NCBI RefSeq assembly: GCF_014645315.1 | Contig: NZ_BMLQ01000006.1 | Coordinates: 1-64,000 of the forward strand | Reading direction: 5' to 3' | From: Citricoccus zhacaiensis | GTDB lineage: Bacteria > Actinomycetota > Actinomycetes > Actinomycetales > Micrococcaceae | DNA length: 64,000 bases | In this document: positions 30,738 through 41,618 of the stretch, one piece after another | Position numbering within the stretch: position 1 is the stretch's first letter | How the letters are laid out: every line of letters begins with the position of its first letter | The notes under the pieces: generated by a model | The model's input: only the letters and a program-made list of their open reading frames with translations | What the model was told of the DNA's origin: nothing | Databases searched by the model: none | Made by a program: the position numbers and the translations under genes

Positions 30738-33281
30738 TCAGACGACGATGTTGACGAGCTTCGGCTCGCGCACGATCACCTTGCGGATCTCGGCACCGTC
30801 CAGGGATCGTTGCACGGCCTCGGAGGCCAACGCCAGCTGTTCGAGGTCGGCGGCAGAGATGTCCACTGGGACCTCGAGGCGGTCGCGGACCTTGCCCTTG
30901 ACCTGCACGACGGCGGTGGCGGTGTCCTGCACCAGCAGCGCCTCGTCCACGGCAGGCCAGCCCGCACGCGCCACCGATGGCTCGTGGCCGAGCTTGGCCC
31001 ACATGTCCTCGGCGGTGTACGGCGCGAACAGGCTCAGCAGGATGGCGACGGCCTCCACGGCCTCGCGGACAGCCGGGTCGCCGGCCCCCAGGCCGGCTGC
31101 TCCGGCCGTCCCGTCGATCGCCTTGCGAACGCCGTTGACGAGCTCCATGGTACGGGCCACGACCACGTTGAACTTGTGGTCGTCCAGCAGCCGGGCCGCG
31201 TCCGCCACCGTGCGGTGGGTGAGCTGGCGCAGGGACCTCTCGCCGCCGTCGGGATCCGTGCCCGGAGCGGCACCGGACGACTCCACGTCCTGGGCCAGTC
31301 GCCACGCGCGCGCCAGGAACTTGGCCGAGCCACCGGGTGAGACGTCCGCCCAGTCCACATCGTCCTCCGGCGGGGAGGCGAAGATCATGGTCAGGCGGAC
31401 GGCGTCCACACCGAAGGTGTCCAGCTGCTCGCCCAGGTCCACGCCATTGCCGAGGGACTTGGACATCGCCTTGCCTCCGTTGAGCACCTGGCCCTGGTTG
31501 AGCAGCGCCTTGAAGGGCTCCGTGAAGGAGATCAGGTCCATGTCATACAGCGCCTTGGTGAAGAAGCGCGAGTACAGCAGGTGGAGGATGGCGTGCTCCA
31601 CGCCGCCCACGTACTGCTCGACGGGCAGCCACCGGTCCACGGCGGCACGGTCGAACACCTGGTCGTCGTCGTTCGGGGACGCGAAGCGCATGTAGTACCA
31701 GGACGAGTCCACGAAGGTGTCCATGGTGTCGGTATCCCGCCGGGAGGCCCCGCCGCAGCGGGGGCAGGTGGTGTTGACCCAGGACTCGATGCCGGCCAGC
31801 GGGGACTTGCCCTTCGGGGCGAGCTGCTCGCCGGCCACATCCTGGGGCAGCAGGATCGGCAGCTGATCCTCGGGGACGGGGACCTCGCCGCAGTCCGGGC
31901 AGTGCACGATCGGGATGGGCGCCCCCCAGAACCGCTGACGGGACAGCAGCCAGTCCCGCAGCCGGTAGTTGACGGTGCCTCGGCCGGTGCCGCGCTCGTC
32001 CAGGATCTCGATCGCCCGCGAGATGGCCTCGGCCTTGGCCAGGCCGTCCAGCTCGCCGGAGTTGACCAGCGTGCCGTCCCCGGTGGTGGCCGTCCCGGTC
32101 ACCGCCGGATCCTCCTCACCGGTGTCCAGGACGCGGCGGACGTCCAGGCCCATGGTGCGGGCGAAGTCGAGGTCACGCTGATCGTGCGCCGGGACGGCCA
32201 TGATGGCGCCGGTGCCGTAGTCGGCCAGCACATAGTCCGAGGCCCACATCGGCAGCCTCTCCCCGGTGAGCGGGTTGATGGCATGACGGCCCAGGAAGAC
32301 GCCGGTCTTGGAGCGGTCGGTGGCCTGGCGTTCGATCTCCGAGACATTCTTGAGCCCCTCGCGGTACGTCTCGAGTGCCTCCCGGTGCTCGGCATCCACG
32401 AGCTCCAGGGCGAGATCCGCGTCCGCGGCGACCACCATGAAGGTGGCGCCGAACAGGGTGTCCGGACGGGTGGTGAAGACGGTGATGTCCTGGCCCGGCT
32501 GGCCATTCTGGCCCGCGGTGGCGGCCGTGGGCTCCACTCGGAAGTCCACATGGGCCCCCTCGGAGCGGCCGATCCAATTCCGCTGCATGGCGAGCACGCG
32601 TTCAGGCCAGTGGCCCTCGAGCTGCTGCATGTCCTCCAGCAGGCGATCCGCGTACTCGGTGATGCGGAAGTACCACTGGTTCAGGGACTTCTTCGTGACC
32701 GGAGTGCCACAGCGTTCGCAGGAGCCGTTGACGACCTGCTCGTTGGCCAACACCGTCTGGTCCTTGGGGCACCAGTTGACCGGCGAGTCCTTGCGGTAGG
32801 CCAGGCCCTTGGCGTGGAACTGCTGGAACAGCCACTGGGTCCACCGGTAGTACTCGGGGTCCGAGGTGTGCAGTTCGCGGGACCAGTCCGCCGAGATCCC
32901 ATACCGCTGGAAGGAGGACTTCTGCGTGTCGATGTTCTTGTAGGTCCACTCCGCCGGGTGCGCGTTGCGCTTGATAGCGGCGTTCTCGGCCGGCAGCCCG
33001 AAGGAGTCCCAGCCGATGGGGTGCAGGACGTCATAGCCCTGCTGCATCCAGTACCGGGCCACCACGTCTCCCATGGCAAAAGCCTCGGCATGGCCCATGT
33101 GCAGGTCTCCCGAGGGGTACGGGAACATGTCCAGCACGTAGCGGCGCTCGGCGGAGCCGTCATCCAACGGCGCGAAGGTGCGGTGCTGCTCCCAGTAACC
33201 GCCCCAGCGCTCCTCGAGCGCCGCGAACGAGTACTCCTCGGTCTCGTCCTGCTGGGGAGTACCTTGCGCTGGCTGGCTCAC
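30738..33281 (-). CDS. leuS: Leucyl-tRNA synthetase
   Basis: Class I synthetase charging tRNA-Leu, 847 aa. The HIGH signature appears as HMGH in [14 protein letters not shown]; the KMSKS loop as [13 protein letters not shown]1 editing domain lies between, including the conserved [12 protein letters not shown] and the ATP-side [17 protein letters not shown] zinc-like cluster occurs in CERCG and CPRCGG. The C-terminal anticodon and tail domains are present. It stands alone with 134 bp upstream before glpK. Its product directly sets the charged tRNA-Leu level sensed by the leuA leader. Confidence 0.98.
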   Translation of the reverse strand: MSQPAQGTPQQDETEEYSFAALEERWGGYWEQHRTFAPLDDGSAERRYVLDMFPYPSGDLHMGHAEAFAMGDVVARYWMQQGYDVLHPIGWDSFGLPAENAAIKRNAHPAEWTYKNIDTQKSSFQRYGISADWSRELHTSDPEYYRWTQWLFQQFHAKGLAYRKDSPVNWCPKDQTVLANEQVVNGSCERCGTPVTKKSLNQWYFRITEYADRLLEDMQQLEGHWPERVLAMQRNWIGRSEGAHVDFRVEPTAATAGQNGQPGQDITVFTTRPDTLFGATFMVVAADADLALELVDAEHREALETYREGLKNVSEIERQATDRSKTGVFLGRHAINPLTGERLPMWASDYVLADYGTGAIMAVPAHDQRDLDFARTMGLDVRRVLDTGEEDPAVTGTATTGDGTLVNSGELDGLAKAEAISRAIEILDERGTGRGTVNYRLRDWLLSRQRFWGAPIPIVHCPDCGEVPVPEDQLPILLPQDVAGEQLAPKGKSPLAGIESWVNTTCPRCGGASRRDTDTMDTFVDSSWYYMRFASPNDDDQVFDRAAVDRWLPVEQYVGGVEHAILHLLYSRFFTKALYDMDLISFTEPFKALLNQGQVLNGGKAMSKSLGNGVDLGEQLDTFGVDAVRLTMIFASPPEDDVDWADVSPGGSAKFLARAWRLAQDVESSGAAPGTDPDGGERSLRQLTHRTVADAARLLDDHKFNVVVARTMELVNGVRKAIDGTAGAAGLGAGDPAVREAVEAVAILLSLFAPYTAEDMWAKLGHEPSVARAGWPAVDEALLVQDTATAVVQVKGKVRDRLEVPVDISAADLEQLALASEAVQRSLDGAEIRKVIVREPKLVNIVV

Positions 33282-33415
33282 GGAGGTCCTGTCCTTAAGT
33301 GTGGTGGTCGGAGAACGACGCCGGCCCGGTTCCCCGGGCGGTCGACGCGCCCAGCCATCCTACTCCGGCGGGCCGCCCCCTTCTGAATCCGGAGCCGCTG
33401 CCTGACCGGCGCCGT

Positions 33416-34975
33416 TCAGCCCTGGTCGGCCCATCCGAGGGACCGCTGGACGGCCTTGTCCCACTGGCCCAGGAGGCGATCCCGTTCCCCCGAGGACAGG
33501 GCCGGCTCCCATCGCCGGTCCTCCCGCCACAGCCCGGCCACCTCGTCGAGGTCCCGCCAGAGTCCGGAGGCCAGGCCGGCCGCATGTGCGGCCCCGACCG
33601 CAGTGGTCTCGACGAGTTCCGGACGCACCACGGGCAGGCCGAGGATGTCCGCCTGGAACTGCATGAGGTGGTCATTGACGGTCATGCCGCCGTCCACCCT
33701 CAGTTCCTCGGGCCGGTGGCCGGCGTCCGCCACCACGGCCTCGAGGACGTCCCGCGACTGATAGGCGGTGGCCTCCAGGGCCGCCCGGGCCAGGTGGCCG
33801 GCGGTCGCGAATCCGGTGAGCCCGGCGATGAGCCCGCGGGCGTCCGGACGCCAGTACGGCGCGTACAGCCCGGAGAAGGCCGGCACGAAGAACACCCCGC
33901 CGTTGTCCTGGACCGAGGCGGCGAGGGTCTCCACCTCGGCCGAGCTCCGGATGATCCCGAGGTTGTCCCGCAACCACTGGACCAGCGAGCCGGCGACCGC
34001 CACCGAGCCTTCCAGGGCGTAGTAGGCGGGCCCATCCTCCAATTGGTAGGCGACCGTGGTGACGAGGCCGTGGTCCGAGATCTCCGGCGTCGTGCCGATG
34101 TTCTGGAGGAGGAAGCAGCCGGTGCCGTAGGTGTTCTTCACGTCTCCCCGGTTGAAGGCCGACTGGCCGAAGGTCGCGGCCTGCTGGTCGCCGAGGATGC
34201 CGCACACCGAGAGGCCGCTGAGGGGTTCGGCGCCGATGATGGTCCCGAACTCCCCCACGGAGGGGTGGATCCGCGGCAGCATGCCCGCTGCCAGCTCGGG
34301 ATCGATCCCGAACAGTCCGGTGAGGTCGTCGTCCCAGTCCAGGGTCTCCAGATCCATCAGCAGGGTCCGTGAGGCGTTGGTGACGTCCGTGGCATGGACG
34401 CCGCCGTCAGGACCGCCCGTGAGGTTCCACAGCAGCCAGCTGTCCATGGTGCCGGCCCGCAGGCGGCCGCTCCGTGCCAGTTCTCCGGCCTCGGGCACGT
34501 TCTCCAGGATCCAGCTGATCTTGCCGGCCGAGAAGTAGGAGGCCAGGGGCAGCCCGGTCCGGGCGCGCACGGCGTCCTCGTGCCCGTCCGCCTTGAGCCG
34601 GTCCATGAGCGCATCCGCCCGGGTGTCCTGCCAGACGAGCGCCTGGTGGACCGGACGCCCCGTGACCGCGTCCCACAGGACCGTCGTCTCGCGCTGGTTC
34701 GTGATCCCGACGGCGGCCACATCCGAGGTGCGCAGGCGTGCGCGGGTGAGGGCGAGACCGGTGAGTTCGCGGGTGTTCTCCCAGATCTCGACCGGGTCGT
34801 GCTCGACCCATCCGGGGTGCGGAAAGTACTGGCGGTGTTCTCGCTGGGCGCTGGCCAGGACGGAGCCGTCCTCGGCCATGACCACCACCCTCGTCGAGGT
34901 GGTTCCCTGGTCGATGCTGATGACGGCACGGCGCGAGGCCTTGGCCGTGGAGACGTCGCTGCTGGCTGGCTGCAT
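33416..34975 (-). CDS. glpK: Glycerol kinase
   Basis: Phosphorylates glycerol to sn-glycerol 3-phosphate with ATP, 519 aa, FGGY family. [16 protein letters not shown] is the N-terminal phosphate-binding segment; [13 protein letters not shown], the glycerol-binding WQDTRADA region, [13 protein letters not shown], and [19 protein letters not shown] are characteristic. ATG at 34973-34975. No glpF or glpD lies beside it, so uptake and oxidation genes must be elsewhere. It is divergent from the hydrolase at 35067, with 91 bp between. Confidence 0.97.
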   Translation of the reverse strand: MQPASSDVSTAKASRRAVISIDQGTTSTRVVVMAEDGSVLASAQREHRQYFPHPGWVEHDPVEIWENTRELTGLALTRARLRTSDVAAVGITNQRETTVLWDAVTGRPVHQALVWQDTRADALMDRLKADGHEDAVRARTGLPLASYFSAGKISWILENVPEAGELARSGRLRAGTMDSWLLWNLTGGPDGGVHATDVTNASRTLLMDLETLDWDDDLTGLFGIDPELAAGMLPRIHPSVGEFGTIIGAEPLSGLSVCGILGDQQAATFGQSAFNRGDVKNTYGTGCFLLQNIGTTPEISDHGLVTTVAYQLEDGPAYYALEGSVAVAGSLVQWLRDNLGIIRSSAEVETLAASVQDNGGVFFVPAFSGLYAPYWRPDARGLIAGLTGFATAGHLARAALEATAYQSRDVLEAVVADAGHRPEELRVDGGMTVNDHLMQFQADILGLPVVRPELVETTAVGAAHAAGLASGLWRDLDEVAGLWREDRRWEPALSSGERDRLLGQWDKAVQRSLGWADQG

Positions 34976-35066
34976 GTCGGAAGCCTATCCACCCCCGCTC
35001 GTCCGATCCGGGCGCAACGGCGGAGCAGCCAGAGGTCCCCGGCGAAAAGCTGGTTAACCTGAGGGG

Positions 35067-36146
35067 GTGAGCACTCCCCCACGCCCGGTCACCGCACGCC
35101 CCCTGCCCATCCGTCTCCGCGATCGCGTGGTGGTCCCACCGGCCCCCCGGGACACCTCGGTCATCACGGGGTTCTCCGCGCGGACCCCGGAGCGGATCAT
35201 GGTCGAGGTCCCGGACCCGGTGTCCGGCCGGCCCACGCCATTGGCGGTGTGGCACTACGCGGAGGAGTCTCCGGCCGGCGGGGATCGGACGCCGATCGTG
35301 GCCATCCACGGGTTCAGGGGGGACCACCACGGCTTGGCCCTGCTGGCGGACTGCCTGCCCGGCATGGAGATCTTCCTGCCCGAACTGCCCGGCTTCGGGC
35401 ATTCGCCGGCCTTCCCGGATGCCCCGCACACCGTCGCCCACTATGTGACGGCCCTCGGCAGCGCCGTGGAGGCACTCAAGCTGGTACCGGGAACCTCCGC
35501 CGGCCGGCGCGCGGCCGCCCCGTCCGCCGGCCTGCCCCGGCCGACGCTGCTGGGACACTCCTTCGGTTCCGTGATCGCCGCCCAGCTGGCGGCCGCCGAC
35601 CCGGACCGCTGGGAGGGCCTGGTGCTGCTCAACCCCATCTGTGAACCCGCCCTGACGGCGGATGATTCCACCTCCAAGGTCCTGATGTCCCGCATCGCGG
35701 AGGGCTATTACGAGGTCTCGGCGGCCCTGCCCGAACGGCTCGGGAGCGCCCTGCTGTCCTCGCCGATCGTCGTCTGGATCACCGGGACCGTCATGGCCAA
35801 GACCGCGGACCGCCACACCTTGGCCTACCTCCACGACCAGCACCAGAACTACTTCTCCGCCTATGACCACCGCCAGGTGCTCGTCGAGGCCTACCGGGCC
35901 TCCACCACGGGTTCGGTCCTGGACGTGGCCGAGCAGTTGCGGCTCCCGGTGCTGCTCGTGGCTGGCGCTGACGACGAACTGGGCTCCATCCGCGGACAGA
36001 AGAAGCTCGCCCGCCGCGTCGGCAGGGCCTCGCCCCGCGCCCAGCTGGAGATCCTCGACGGCGTAGGTCACCTCATCCACTACGAGCGCGCGCCCGAAGC
36101 GGCCGCGCTGATCTCGGCGTTCCGGGCGGAGCTCGGCCGGGCCTGA
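35067..36146 (+). CDS. Alpha/beta hydrolase
   Basis: A 359-aa alpha/beta-fold hydrolase. IVAIHGFRGDHHG is the oxyanion-hole strand, LPELPGFGHS the conserved turn, and LLGHSFGSVIAA the nucleophile elbow with Ser165. GADDELGS supplies the acid and GVGHLIHYERAPEAA the catalytic His, so the triad is complete. A short Ala/Arg/Pro-rich insert (about 141-158) precedes the nucleophile strand. GTG start at 35067. The substrate is unknown; epoxide-hydrolase-like and esterase activities are both possible. It is divergent from glpK and convergent with the DUF418 gene. Confidence 0.88.
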   Translation: MSTPPRPVTARPLPIRLRDRVVVPPAPRDTSVITGFSARTPERIMVEVPDPVSGRPTPLAVWHYAEESPAGGDRTPIVAIHGFRGDHHGLALLADCLPGMEIFLPELPGFGHSPAFPDAPHTVAHYVTALGSAVEALKLVPGTSAGRRAAAPSAGLPRPTLLGHSFGSVIAAQLAAADPDRWEGLVLLNPICEPALTADDSTSKVLMSRIAEGYYEVSAALPERLGSALLSSPIVVWITGTVMAKTADRHTLAYLHDQHQNYFSAYDHRQVLVEAYRASTTGSVLDVAEQLRLPVLLVAGADDELGSIRGQKKLARRVGRASPRAQLEILDGVGHLIHYERAPEAAALISAFRAELGRA

Positions 36147-36184
36147 CCGCGGTACCGCGTCACCGCGGCTCTGCCTCCGGCCGG

Positions 36185-37426
36185 TCACCGTCCGGAACGG
36201 TACGTCAGCTTCCGGAGCAGGACCTCGGCAGGCCCACGCCGGCCCGAGCGCTCCAAGGCATAGGCGCCTGCGACGGTCAGTGACCAGGTGGCCAGGGCCA
36301 CTACTGCTGCGGACCAGCTGGACAGATGCGCTCCCAGACCGAACCCCCAGGCGGCCAACAGTGGGATGAAGAGCACCGACTGCGCGAGGTAGCCACTCAG
36401 GGAGCGGCGCCCCAGCGCGACGACGGCCTGCACCGGGACGAGACGGTCAAGGCCTCGCTGCGTGAGTGCATGGGCGACGAGGCCGAACAACGCGACATAG
36501 CCGATCCCCTGGCCGATGCCCGTCAGGAAATGCAGGGGCGAGAACACGCTGCCCCCGGCGGCGGTGACGATGCCGCTGTGCTCAAGGGCCAGCCCCACGC
36601 CGCCGAGAACACCACAGGCGATGCCGATGATCGCGAGACGACGCAGCAGCGGCAGGTGGCGCTCCGGTTCCTCCAGGACCCGATGCCGGGCGGCCAGCAG
36701 TCCTGCGAGGAACGCGGTCGGCAGCGCCAGGGTCAGGAGGCCCGAGGCCAGACCGACCACCCACATCCCGGTGCGATACAGCGCCGAGAGCACATAATCG
36801 GGCTCGGCCATGCTCAGCCGCTGCAGATCGGCCGGAACCACCCCGGCCGCAGTCGTGGGCGCCAGGACCGCGCCGAGGGTGGAGAGGAGCGCCCCGAGGG
36901 CGGAGACGGACAGCAACACGACGATCCAGACGCGCAGCGTGCGGTCACTGCGCGTCAGGAACAGCGGCACGAGGATCAGGCCGAGCAGGCCGTAGGTGCC
37001 CAGGATGTCCCCCTGCCACAGCAACACCGCATGCAGCGCCCCGAACACGATCATCCACCGGTGTCGGCGGCCCAGCAGGCGGCGCACCTCCGGCTCACCG
37101 ACCCCGCGGGCATGCTGTCTCGAGTACATCTGTCCGATCCCGTAGGCGAACAGGAACGCGAACATCGTGTGGGTGCGTGCATCGACGGCGATGATCGTCA
37201 TCACCTGGGCCCAGCGATCGACAGCGCTTCCCACGATGGGATGCATGCCCGAGACGCCCGCCGGCAGGTGGTACAGGAACCACGGAACGTGGGCGAGGGC
37301 GATGAACAGCAGCATCAGGCCCCGGGCGAGATCCGGGGCCAGTGCGCGGGCACTGAGCGGGGTGGTGGTGGCTCGTTCTGGTTGGGGCGTGGTGTGGACG
37401 CTCACGGCGCCTGAGGGGTCATTCAT
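36185..37426 (-). CDS. DUF418 domain-containing membrane protein
   Basis: A 413-aa polytopic membrane protein of the DUF418 family with about 10 hydrophobic segments. The N-terminus carries ALAPDLARGLMLLFIALAH, the pattern shared with acyltransferase-3-like and DUF418 proteins, and the C-terminal half contains the DUF418 domain with GRRSLSGYLAQSVLF. Function is not established; related proteins are sometimes called YeiB-like. It is divergent from a TetR-type regulator, and the gap between them contains a 13-bp perfect inverted repeat, so TetR control is likely. Confidence 0.9.
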   Translation of the reverse strand: MNDPSGAVSVHTTPQPERATTTPLSARALAPDLARGLMLLFIALAHVPWFLYHLPAGVSGMHPIVGSAVDRWAQVMTIIAVDARTHTMFAFLFAYGIGQMYSRQHARGVGEPEVRRLLGRRHRWMIVFGALHAVLLWQGDILGTYGLLGLILVPLFLTRSDRTLRVWIVVLLSVSALGALLSTLGAVLAPTTAAGVVPADLQRLSMAEPDYVLSALYRTGMWVVGLASGLLTLALPTAFLAGLLAARHRVLEEPERHLPLLRRLAIIGIACGVLGGVGLALEHSGIVTAAGGSVFSPLHFLTGIGQGIGYVALFGLVAHALTQRGLDRLVPVQAVVALGRRSLSGYLAQSVLFIPLLAAWGFGLGAHLSSWSAAVVALATWSLTVAGAYALERSGRRGPAEVLLRKLTYRSGR

Positions 37427-37479
37427 TGCAGTCCTCCACGTTCTGGAGCGGTGGGAGCCTTGCTGAACACCGCCGTCCC

Positions 37480-37521
37480 GTACACTGTGCTAGCTCCAGG
37501 ACACAATGTAGCACAGTGTAC
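37480..37521. promoter_or_regulatory. Perfect 13-bp inverted repeat between DUF418 and tetR-type genes
   Basis: GTACACTGTGCTA at 37480-37492 is the exact reverse complement of TAGCACAGTGTAC at 37509-37521, with 16 bp between. The repeat sits in the 151-bp divergent promoter region, 54 bp from the DUF418 start and 57 bp from the regulator start. It is the natural operator candidate for the adjacent TetR-family protein and could repress both genes. Confidence 0.78.
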
Positions 37522-37577
37522 CGGTACGCCGTACTAGTGCTGGTGGGCCCTGGCGGACCCACCGGGGAAAGGACCTC

Positions 37578-38162
37578 ATGAACGACACCCGCGATCGCAT
37601 CGTGGCAGCAGCAACGGCCATCGTGGTCGAAGGCTTGGAGACCCGTCCCAGCGTGCGCGCCGTGGCTGCTCGGGCCGGCGTGGGCGCGAGCACCCTACGC
37701 CACCACTTCCCCACGCAGCGTGAACTCCTCGAAACGGTGTGGGAGAAGATGTTCTCGGATCAGTATCCGGACGAGCGCATCCACGACACCTCCGTCCCAG
37801 CACGGGAACGGCTCCTGGAATGCCTGATGAACCTGCTGACACCCATCGGCGAGGGAGGCCAGGCCCGCGAGTTCTGGGTTCAATTGCTCCGCAGTTTCGA
37901 GGGGATCGTCTCGAACACCCGGACCAAATCCGCCTTGGCAGACTTCAGCCGCGGCGCGGACGCCCGAGTCGAGTCCTGGCTGGACGTGCTCAGCGCAGAG
38001 GGAGCAGTGGCCCCCGGTGACCGGTCACGCCAGGTTCTGTTCCTGCTCACCGTCATCGACGGCGTCGCCATCGGGCGGGCCATGCCCGCGTCCGGCGACC
38101 TGGACCGCGCCAGGGAACGGGGTGTGCTGGAGGACGCCATCGATGCGGTGCTGACGCCGTAG
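37578..38162 (+). CDS. TetR family transcriptional regulator
   Basis: A 194-aa DNA-binding regulator. The N-terminal helix-turn-helix (about 5-50) reads RDRIVAAATAIVVEG, then VRAVAARAGVGASTLRHHF, the normal TetR pattern, followed by FPTQRELLETVW. The C-terminal ligand domain is all-helical without a recognisable specificity. ATG at 37578 with GGAAAGGA upstream. It is divergent from the DUF418 gene and shares the operator-like repeat at 37480-37521, suggesting autoregulation and control of the transporter-like neighbour. Confidence 0.93.
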   Translation: MNDTRDRIVAAATAIVVEGLETRPSVRAVAARAGVGASTLRHHFPTQRELLETVWEKMFSDQYPDERIHDTSVPARERLLECLMNLLTPIGEGGQAREFWVQLLRSFEGIVSNTRTKSALADFSRGADARVESWLDVLSAEGAVAPGDRSRQVLFLLTVIDGVAIGRAMPASGDLDRARERGVLEDAIDAVLTP

Positions 38163-38196
38163 AGTCAAGGACCTGACGGACCCCGAGGCTGGCCCC

Positions 38197-40347
38197 CTAC
38201 GGCAGGTCGAAGGGATCGATCCGCAGTCGGACGGGTTCGGTCAGACGACGTGCGCTCGAGGCGGAGCGGGCTGCCCGCAGCGCCTCGACGACGCTCCGAG
38301 CCGCGCCGTAGGGGAAGAACAACAGCGCCCGGTGTCGCAGCGGCTCAGCGCTGCCTGCCGGCCCGGAACCACCGCCGGTACCGCCCCTCCCCTCACCGCT
38401 GGCCCAGTCCTCCACCGGCACCGGTCCGATCCACGGCAGCTCCTTGGAAGCGCCCGGCAGTTCCACGAGGTCCATGAACGCCGTCACCGCGTTCGCCGGC
38501 CCCGAGACCTCGGCCATGCGGACGGCGGGCGGCAGGTGCAGCTCCCGCCGCTCAGCCAGCTGGCGGGACGCGTACCCGGCGGGGTCCATGCGCACGAGAG
38601 CCCCCACCACGTCCTCCTGGGACGCCGTGACCACCACCACTCCCCCGTCCTGGCGTGAGCGCACCAGGGCCGCCGCCGCGAACCAGCGGGACAGGACCTG
38701 CCCCGGAGTGCGCAGCCCCTCACGCTGCAGCTGCGAGTCTCCGTCCAGCAGCAGTGCCGTGGCGTAGCCCCCCGGCACCACGGGCTCAGCGCCGATCGTG
38801 GCGACCACGAGGGCCGGAGCGTCGTCCACGGTGGCGAGGATGTGGTCCCCGGAGGAGGAGAGCACCGGGAGGTTCGGGAACGCGCGTCCGAGCTCCTCGG
38901 CGGTCCGGTCCACGCCGCGGGAGCCGGCCCGCAGCCGCGAGGAGTCGCATTCGGGGCACTCGAAGTGCCGCTCGCGCCGTCCACACCACCGGCAGGCGGC
39001 CTCATTGCGGGCCGAGGAGGTGCGGTCCGGGAACCCCAGCGGGCCGGTGCAATGGCGGCAGCGGGCCGGAGTCCCGCAATCCCGGCAGATCAGCGCGGGG
39101 ATGAAGCCGCTCCGGCCCACCTGCACCAGCACCGGCCCGGGTGCGCCGTGCTTGCCCTCCAGCCCTTCTCGCGCGGCTTTCCACGCTGCCTGCGGCAGCC
39201 GGGCGCGAGCCAACAGCGGATCACGCTCGGTCTCCCAGGAGTCCGCCGTGGACACCACGCGCGGGGTCACCGCGTGGATCGTCTCGCGGCCCACCCCCAG
39301 TTCCCCGAGCCACCCGGACTCCACCATCCGCTGCACCTCGGGGGTGCGCGAGGTCGAGGCCAGCAGGAGCCCGGCGCCGGCCAGCTCGGACCGCACCAGG
39401 GCGACGTCCCGCACGTGCTGATACGGAGACCGCTGTTCGGCGTGCAGGGAGTCGTCGTCGTTCCAGACGGCAACCAGGCCGGGATGCTCCACGGGTGCCC
39501 AGATGGCTGAGCGGGTGCCCACCGCGATCCGGCGCAGGCCTCGGCGCAGCTGCAGGAACGCACGGTACCGGGGTGTGGGGCCGTCGTCGGCGGTCAGGCG
39601 GGCATAACCCTCCGGGCCCACCCGCCGGTCCAGGGCACGGCACAGCCGTTCGAGGTCGCGCTGATCGGGCACCACCACCACGGCGGCCCGGCCGGCCTCC
39701 GCGGTCCGGGCGGCAGCATCCGCCAGGAGGGAGGCGGTGTCCCACGCGCCGTGGGCGCTCGGCACGGTGAGGGCTGCGCGGGGGCCGTCCCCGGCCCGGA
39801 TCTGCTGGAAGAAGGCCTCGGCGCCCGTCAGCGGGGACCAGTCGAAGCCCTCGGCCGCAGTTGCGCCGGAGAAGCTACGGGCAGCCGGCGTACCCGTGGC
39901 CTCCGGCGCCTCCGCCTCGGCGTTCAGGGCCTTCTCGACCTTCGCCACGCGCGGCGGCACGGCCACCCGCAGCACATCGGCCACGTTTCCCGCGTAGCGC
40001 GCCGCCACGGCGCGGGCGAGGTCCAGGATCTCCGGGGTCAGCACCGGCTCCGGGGAGACCACCGAGCGCAACGGCAACAGTTTCGCGCCGGTGGAGGGTT
40101 CTGAACCGCGAGAGGTCAACCAGCCGAGGACGTCCTGGTGGCCGAAGCGCACGCGGACGCGCACGCCGGGACGGGCGTCGTCATCGAGGGAGCGGGGCAC
40201 CAGGTAGTCGAATTCACGGTCCAGGTGCGGCACGCCAGAGTCCAGCAGCACACGGGCCACGGGATCTTCCGGCCAGCCGCCGGCCACCTCCGGCAGTCCC
40301 GTGACCGGTGGGGGCACGGGCAAATCGAAGAGGGGTTCGCCGGTCAC
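38197..40347 (-). CDS. priA: Primosomal protein PriA-like, helicase-deficient
   Basis: PriA restarts stalled replication forks. This 716-aa protein has the N-terminal 3'-DNA-end binding domain ([21 protein letters not shown]) and the eight-cysteine zinc region CRDCG, CRHCTG, CRWCGRR and CPECDS. The helicase core is degenerate: where Walker A GxxxxGKT should be there is [11 protein letters not shown], and no DEAH box is seen. Actinobacterial PriA proteins are known for this loss, so it probably works as a DNA-binding/primosome scaffold. The GTG at 40345-40347 overlaps the metK stop in a GTGA arrangement, confirming the start. Confidence 0.92.
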   Translation of the reverse strand: MTGEPLFDLPVPPPVTGLPEVAGGWPEDPVARVLLDSGVPHLDREFDYLVPRSLDDDARPGVRVRVRFGHQDVLGWLTSRGSEPSTGAKLLPLRSVVSPEPVLTPEILDLARAVAARYAGNVADVLRVAVPPRVAKVEKALNAEAEAPEATGTPAARSFSGATAAEGFDWSPLTGAEAFFQQIRAGDGPRAALTVPSAHGAWDTASLLADAAARTAEAGRAAVVVVPDQRDLERLCRALDRRVGPEGYARLTADDGPTPRYRAFLQLRRGLRRIAVGTRSAIWAPVEHPGLVAVWNDDDSLHAEQRSPYQHVRDVALVRSELAGAGLLLASTSRTPEVQRMVESGWLGELGVGRETIHAVTPRVVSTADSWETERDPLLARARLPQAAWKAAREGLEGKHGAPGPVLVQVGRSGFIPALICRDCGTPARCRHCTGPLGFPDRTSSARNEAACRWCGRRERHFECPECDSSRLRAGSRGVDRTAEELGRAFPNLPVLSSSGDHILATVDDAPALVVATIGAEPVVPGGYATALLLDGDSQLQREGLRTPGQVLSRWFAAAALVRSRQDGGVVVVTASQEDVVGALVRMDPAGYASRQLAERRELHLPPAVRMAEVSGPANAVTAFMDLVELPGASKELPWIGPVPVEDWASGEGRGGTGGGSGPAGSAEPLRHRALLFFPYGAARSVVEALRAARSASSARRLTEPVRLRIDPFDLP

Positions 40348-41618
40348 CAACCGACGGCGGCGCGCACGGCGTCGACGCGGTCCAGCCGCTCCCACGTGAA
40401 GTCGGGGTCCTCACGGCCGAAGTGACCGTTGGCGGCCGTCTTGCGGTAGATCGGGCGGAGCAGGTTGAGGTCCCGGATGATGGCCAGCGGGCGCAGGTCG
40501 AACACCTCGTTGACGGCCTCGATGATCGTGGCCCGGTCCACTTTCTCGGTCCCGAACGTGTCCACGTACAGGCCGACCGGCCGGGCCTTGCCGATCGCGT
40601 AGGCGACCTGGAACTCGGCGCGGTCGGCGAGGCCGGCGGCGACCACGTTCTTGGCGACCCAGCGCATCGCGTAGGCCGCGGAGCGGTCCACCTTGGACGG
40701 GTCCTTGCCGGAGAAGGCGCCGCCGCCGTGGCGGGCCATCCCCCCGTAGGTGTCGACGATGATCTTGCGCCCGGTGAGGCCGGCGTCGCCGACGGGTCCG
40801 CCGATGACGAACTTGCCACCGGGGTTGACGATGAACGTGGCACCGGAGGTCTCCAGCCCGGACTGGGCCAGCACGGGCCGGATGACGTGCTCCACCACGT
40901 CCTGACGCAACTCATCGAGGGTGACCTCGTCCAGGTGCTGGGTGGAGACCACCACGGTCTCCACGGTCTTCGGCAGACCGTCCTCCCCGTAGCCGACGGT
41001 GACCTGTGTCTTGCCGTCCGGCAGCAGGTACGGCATGGGCGTCTGCTCCAGGTGCCGCACGGCGGTGAGCCGCTCGGAGAGCCGGTGCGCCAGGTAGATC
41101 GGGGCCGGCATGTACACCGGGGTCTCGTTCGAGGCGTAGCCGAACATGATGCCCTGGTCCCCGGCGCCCTGCAGGTCGATGTCGTCCGCGGAGCCCTCCC
41201 GGTTCTCCAGCGACTTCAGCACGCCATCCGAGATGTCGGAGGACTGCTGGCCGATCGAGATGTTGACGCCGCAGTTCGCGCCGTCGAAGCCGTTGGACGA
41301 GGAGTCATAGCCGATCGCCAGGATGGTGTCCCGGACGATCCGCGGGATCTCCACGTAGGCGGAGGTGTTGACCTCGCCGGCCACCTGCACGAGGCCCGTG
41401 GTGGTCAGGGTCTCGACGGCCACCTTGGCGTTCGGGTCCTGGGCGAGGATCGCATCCAGGATGGAGTCCGAGATCTGGTCGCAGATCTTGTCCGGATGAC
41501 CGCTCGTCACGGACTCGGAGGTGAACAGCCGGAGCTCGCCTCCCCCGATGCCCTGGTAGGACTCGTAGCCGGTGGCACCCGGATTCTCTGCCTTCACTGT
41601 CTTCTCTGACTCAGTCAC
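40344..41618 (-). CDS. metK: S-adenosylmethionine synthetase
   Basis: Makes S-adenosylmethionine from methionine and ATP, 424 aa. [20 protein letters not shown] near the start is the ATP-binding signature; [12 protein letters not shown] is the second family motif and [19 protein letters not shown] the third. About 25 residues precede the core. The GTG at 41616-41618 overlaps the coaBC stop in a GTGA arrangement, and the 3' end overlaps priA likewise, forming a coupled gmk-rpoZ-coaBC-metK-priA chain. Confidence 0.98.
   Translation of the reverse strand: MTESEKTVKAENPGATGYESYQGIGGGELRLFTSESVTSGHPDKICDQISDSILDAILAQDPNAKVAVETLTTTGLVQVAGEVNTSAYVEIPRIVRDTILAIGYDSSSNGFDGANCGVNISIGQQSSDISDGVLKSLENREGSADDIDLQGAGDQGIMFGYASNETPVYMPAPIYLAHRLSERLTAVRHLEQTPMPYLLPDGKTQVTVGYGEDGLPKTVETVVVSTQHLDEVTLDELRQDVVEHVIRPVLAQSGLETSGATFIVNPGGKFVIGGPVGDAGLTGRKIIVDTYGGMARHGGGAFSGKDPSKVDRSAAYAMRWVAKNVVAAGLADRAEFQVAYAIGKARPVGLYVDTFGTEKVDRATIIEAVNEVFDLRPLAIIRDLNLLRPIYRKTAANGHFGREDPDFTWERLDRVDAVRAAVGW

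Noticed and set aside
36147-36184. CCGCGG/GCGGTACCGC symmetric sequence between the hydrolase and DUF418 genes as terminator
   Set aside because: The pairing options are short and mutually overlapping, with no T tract on either side; too weak to call.
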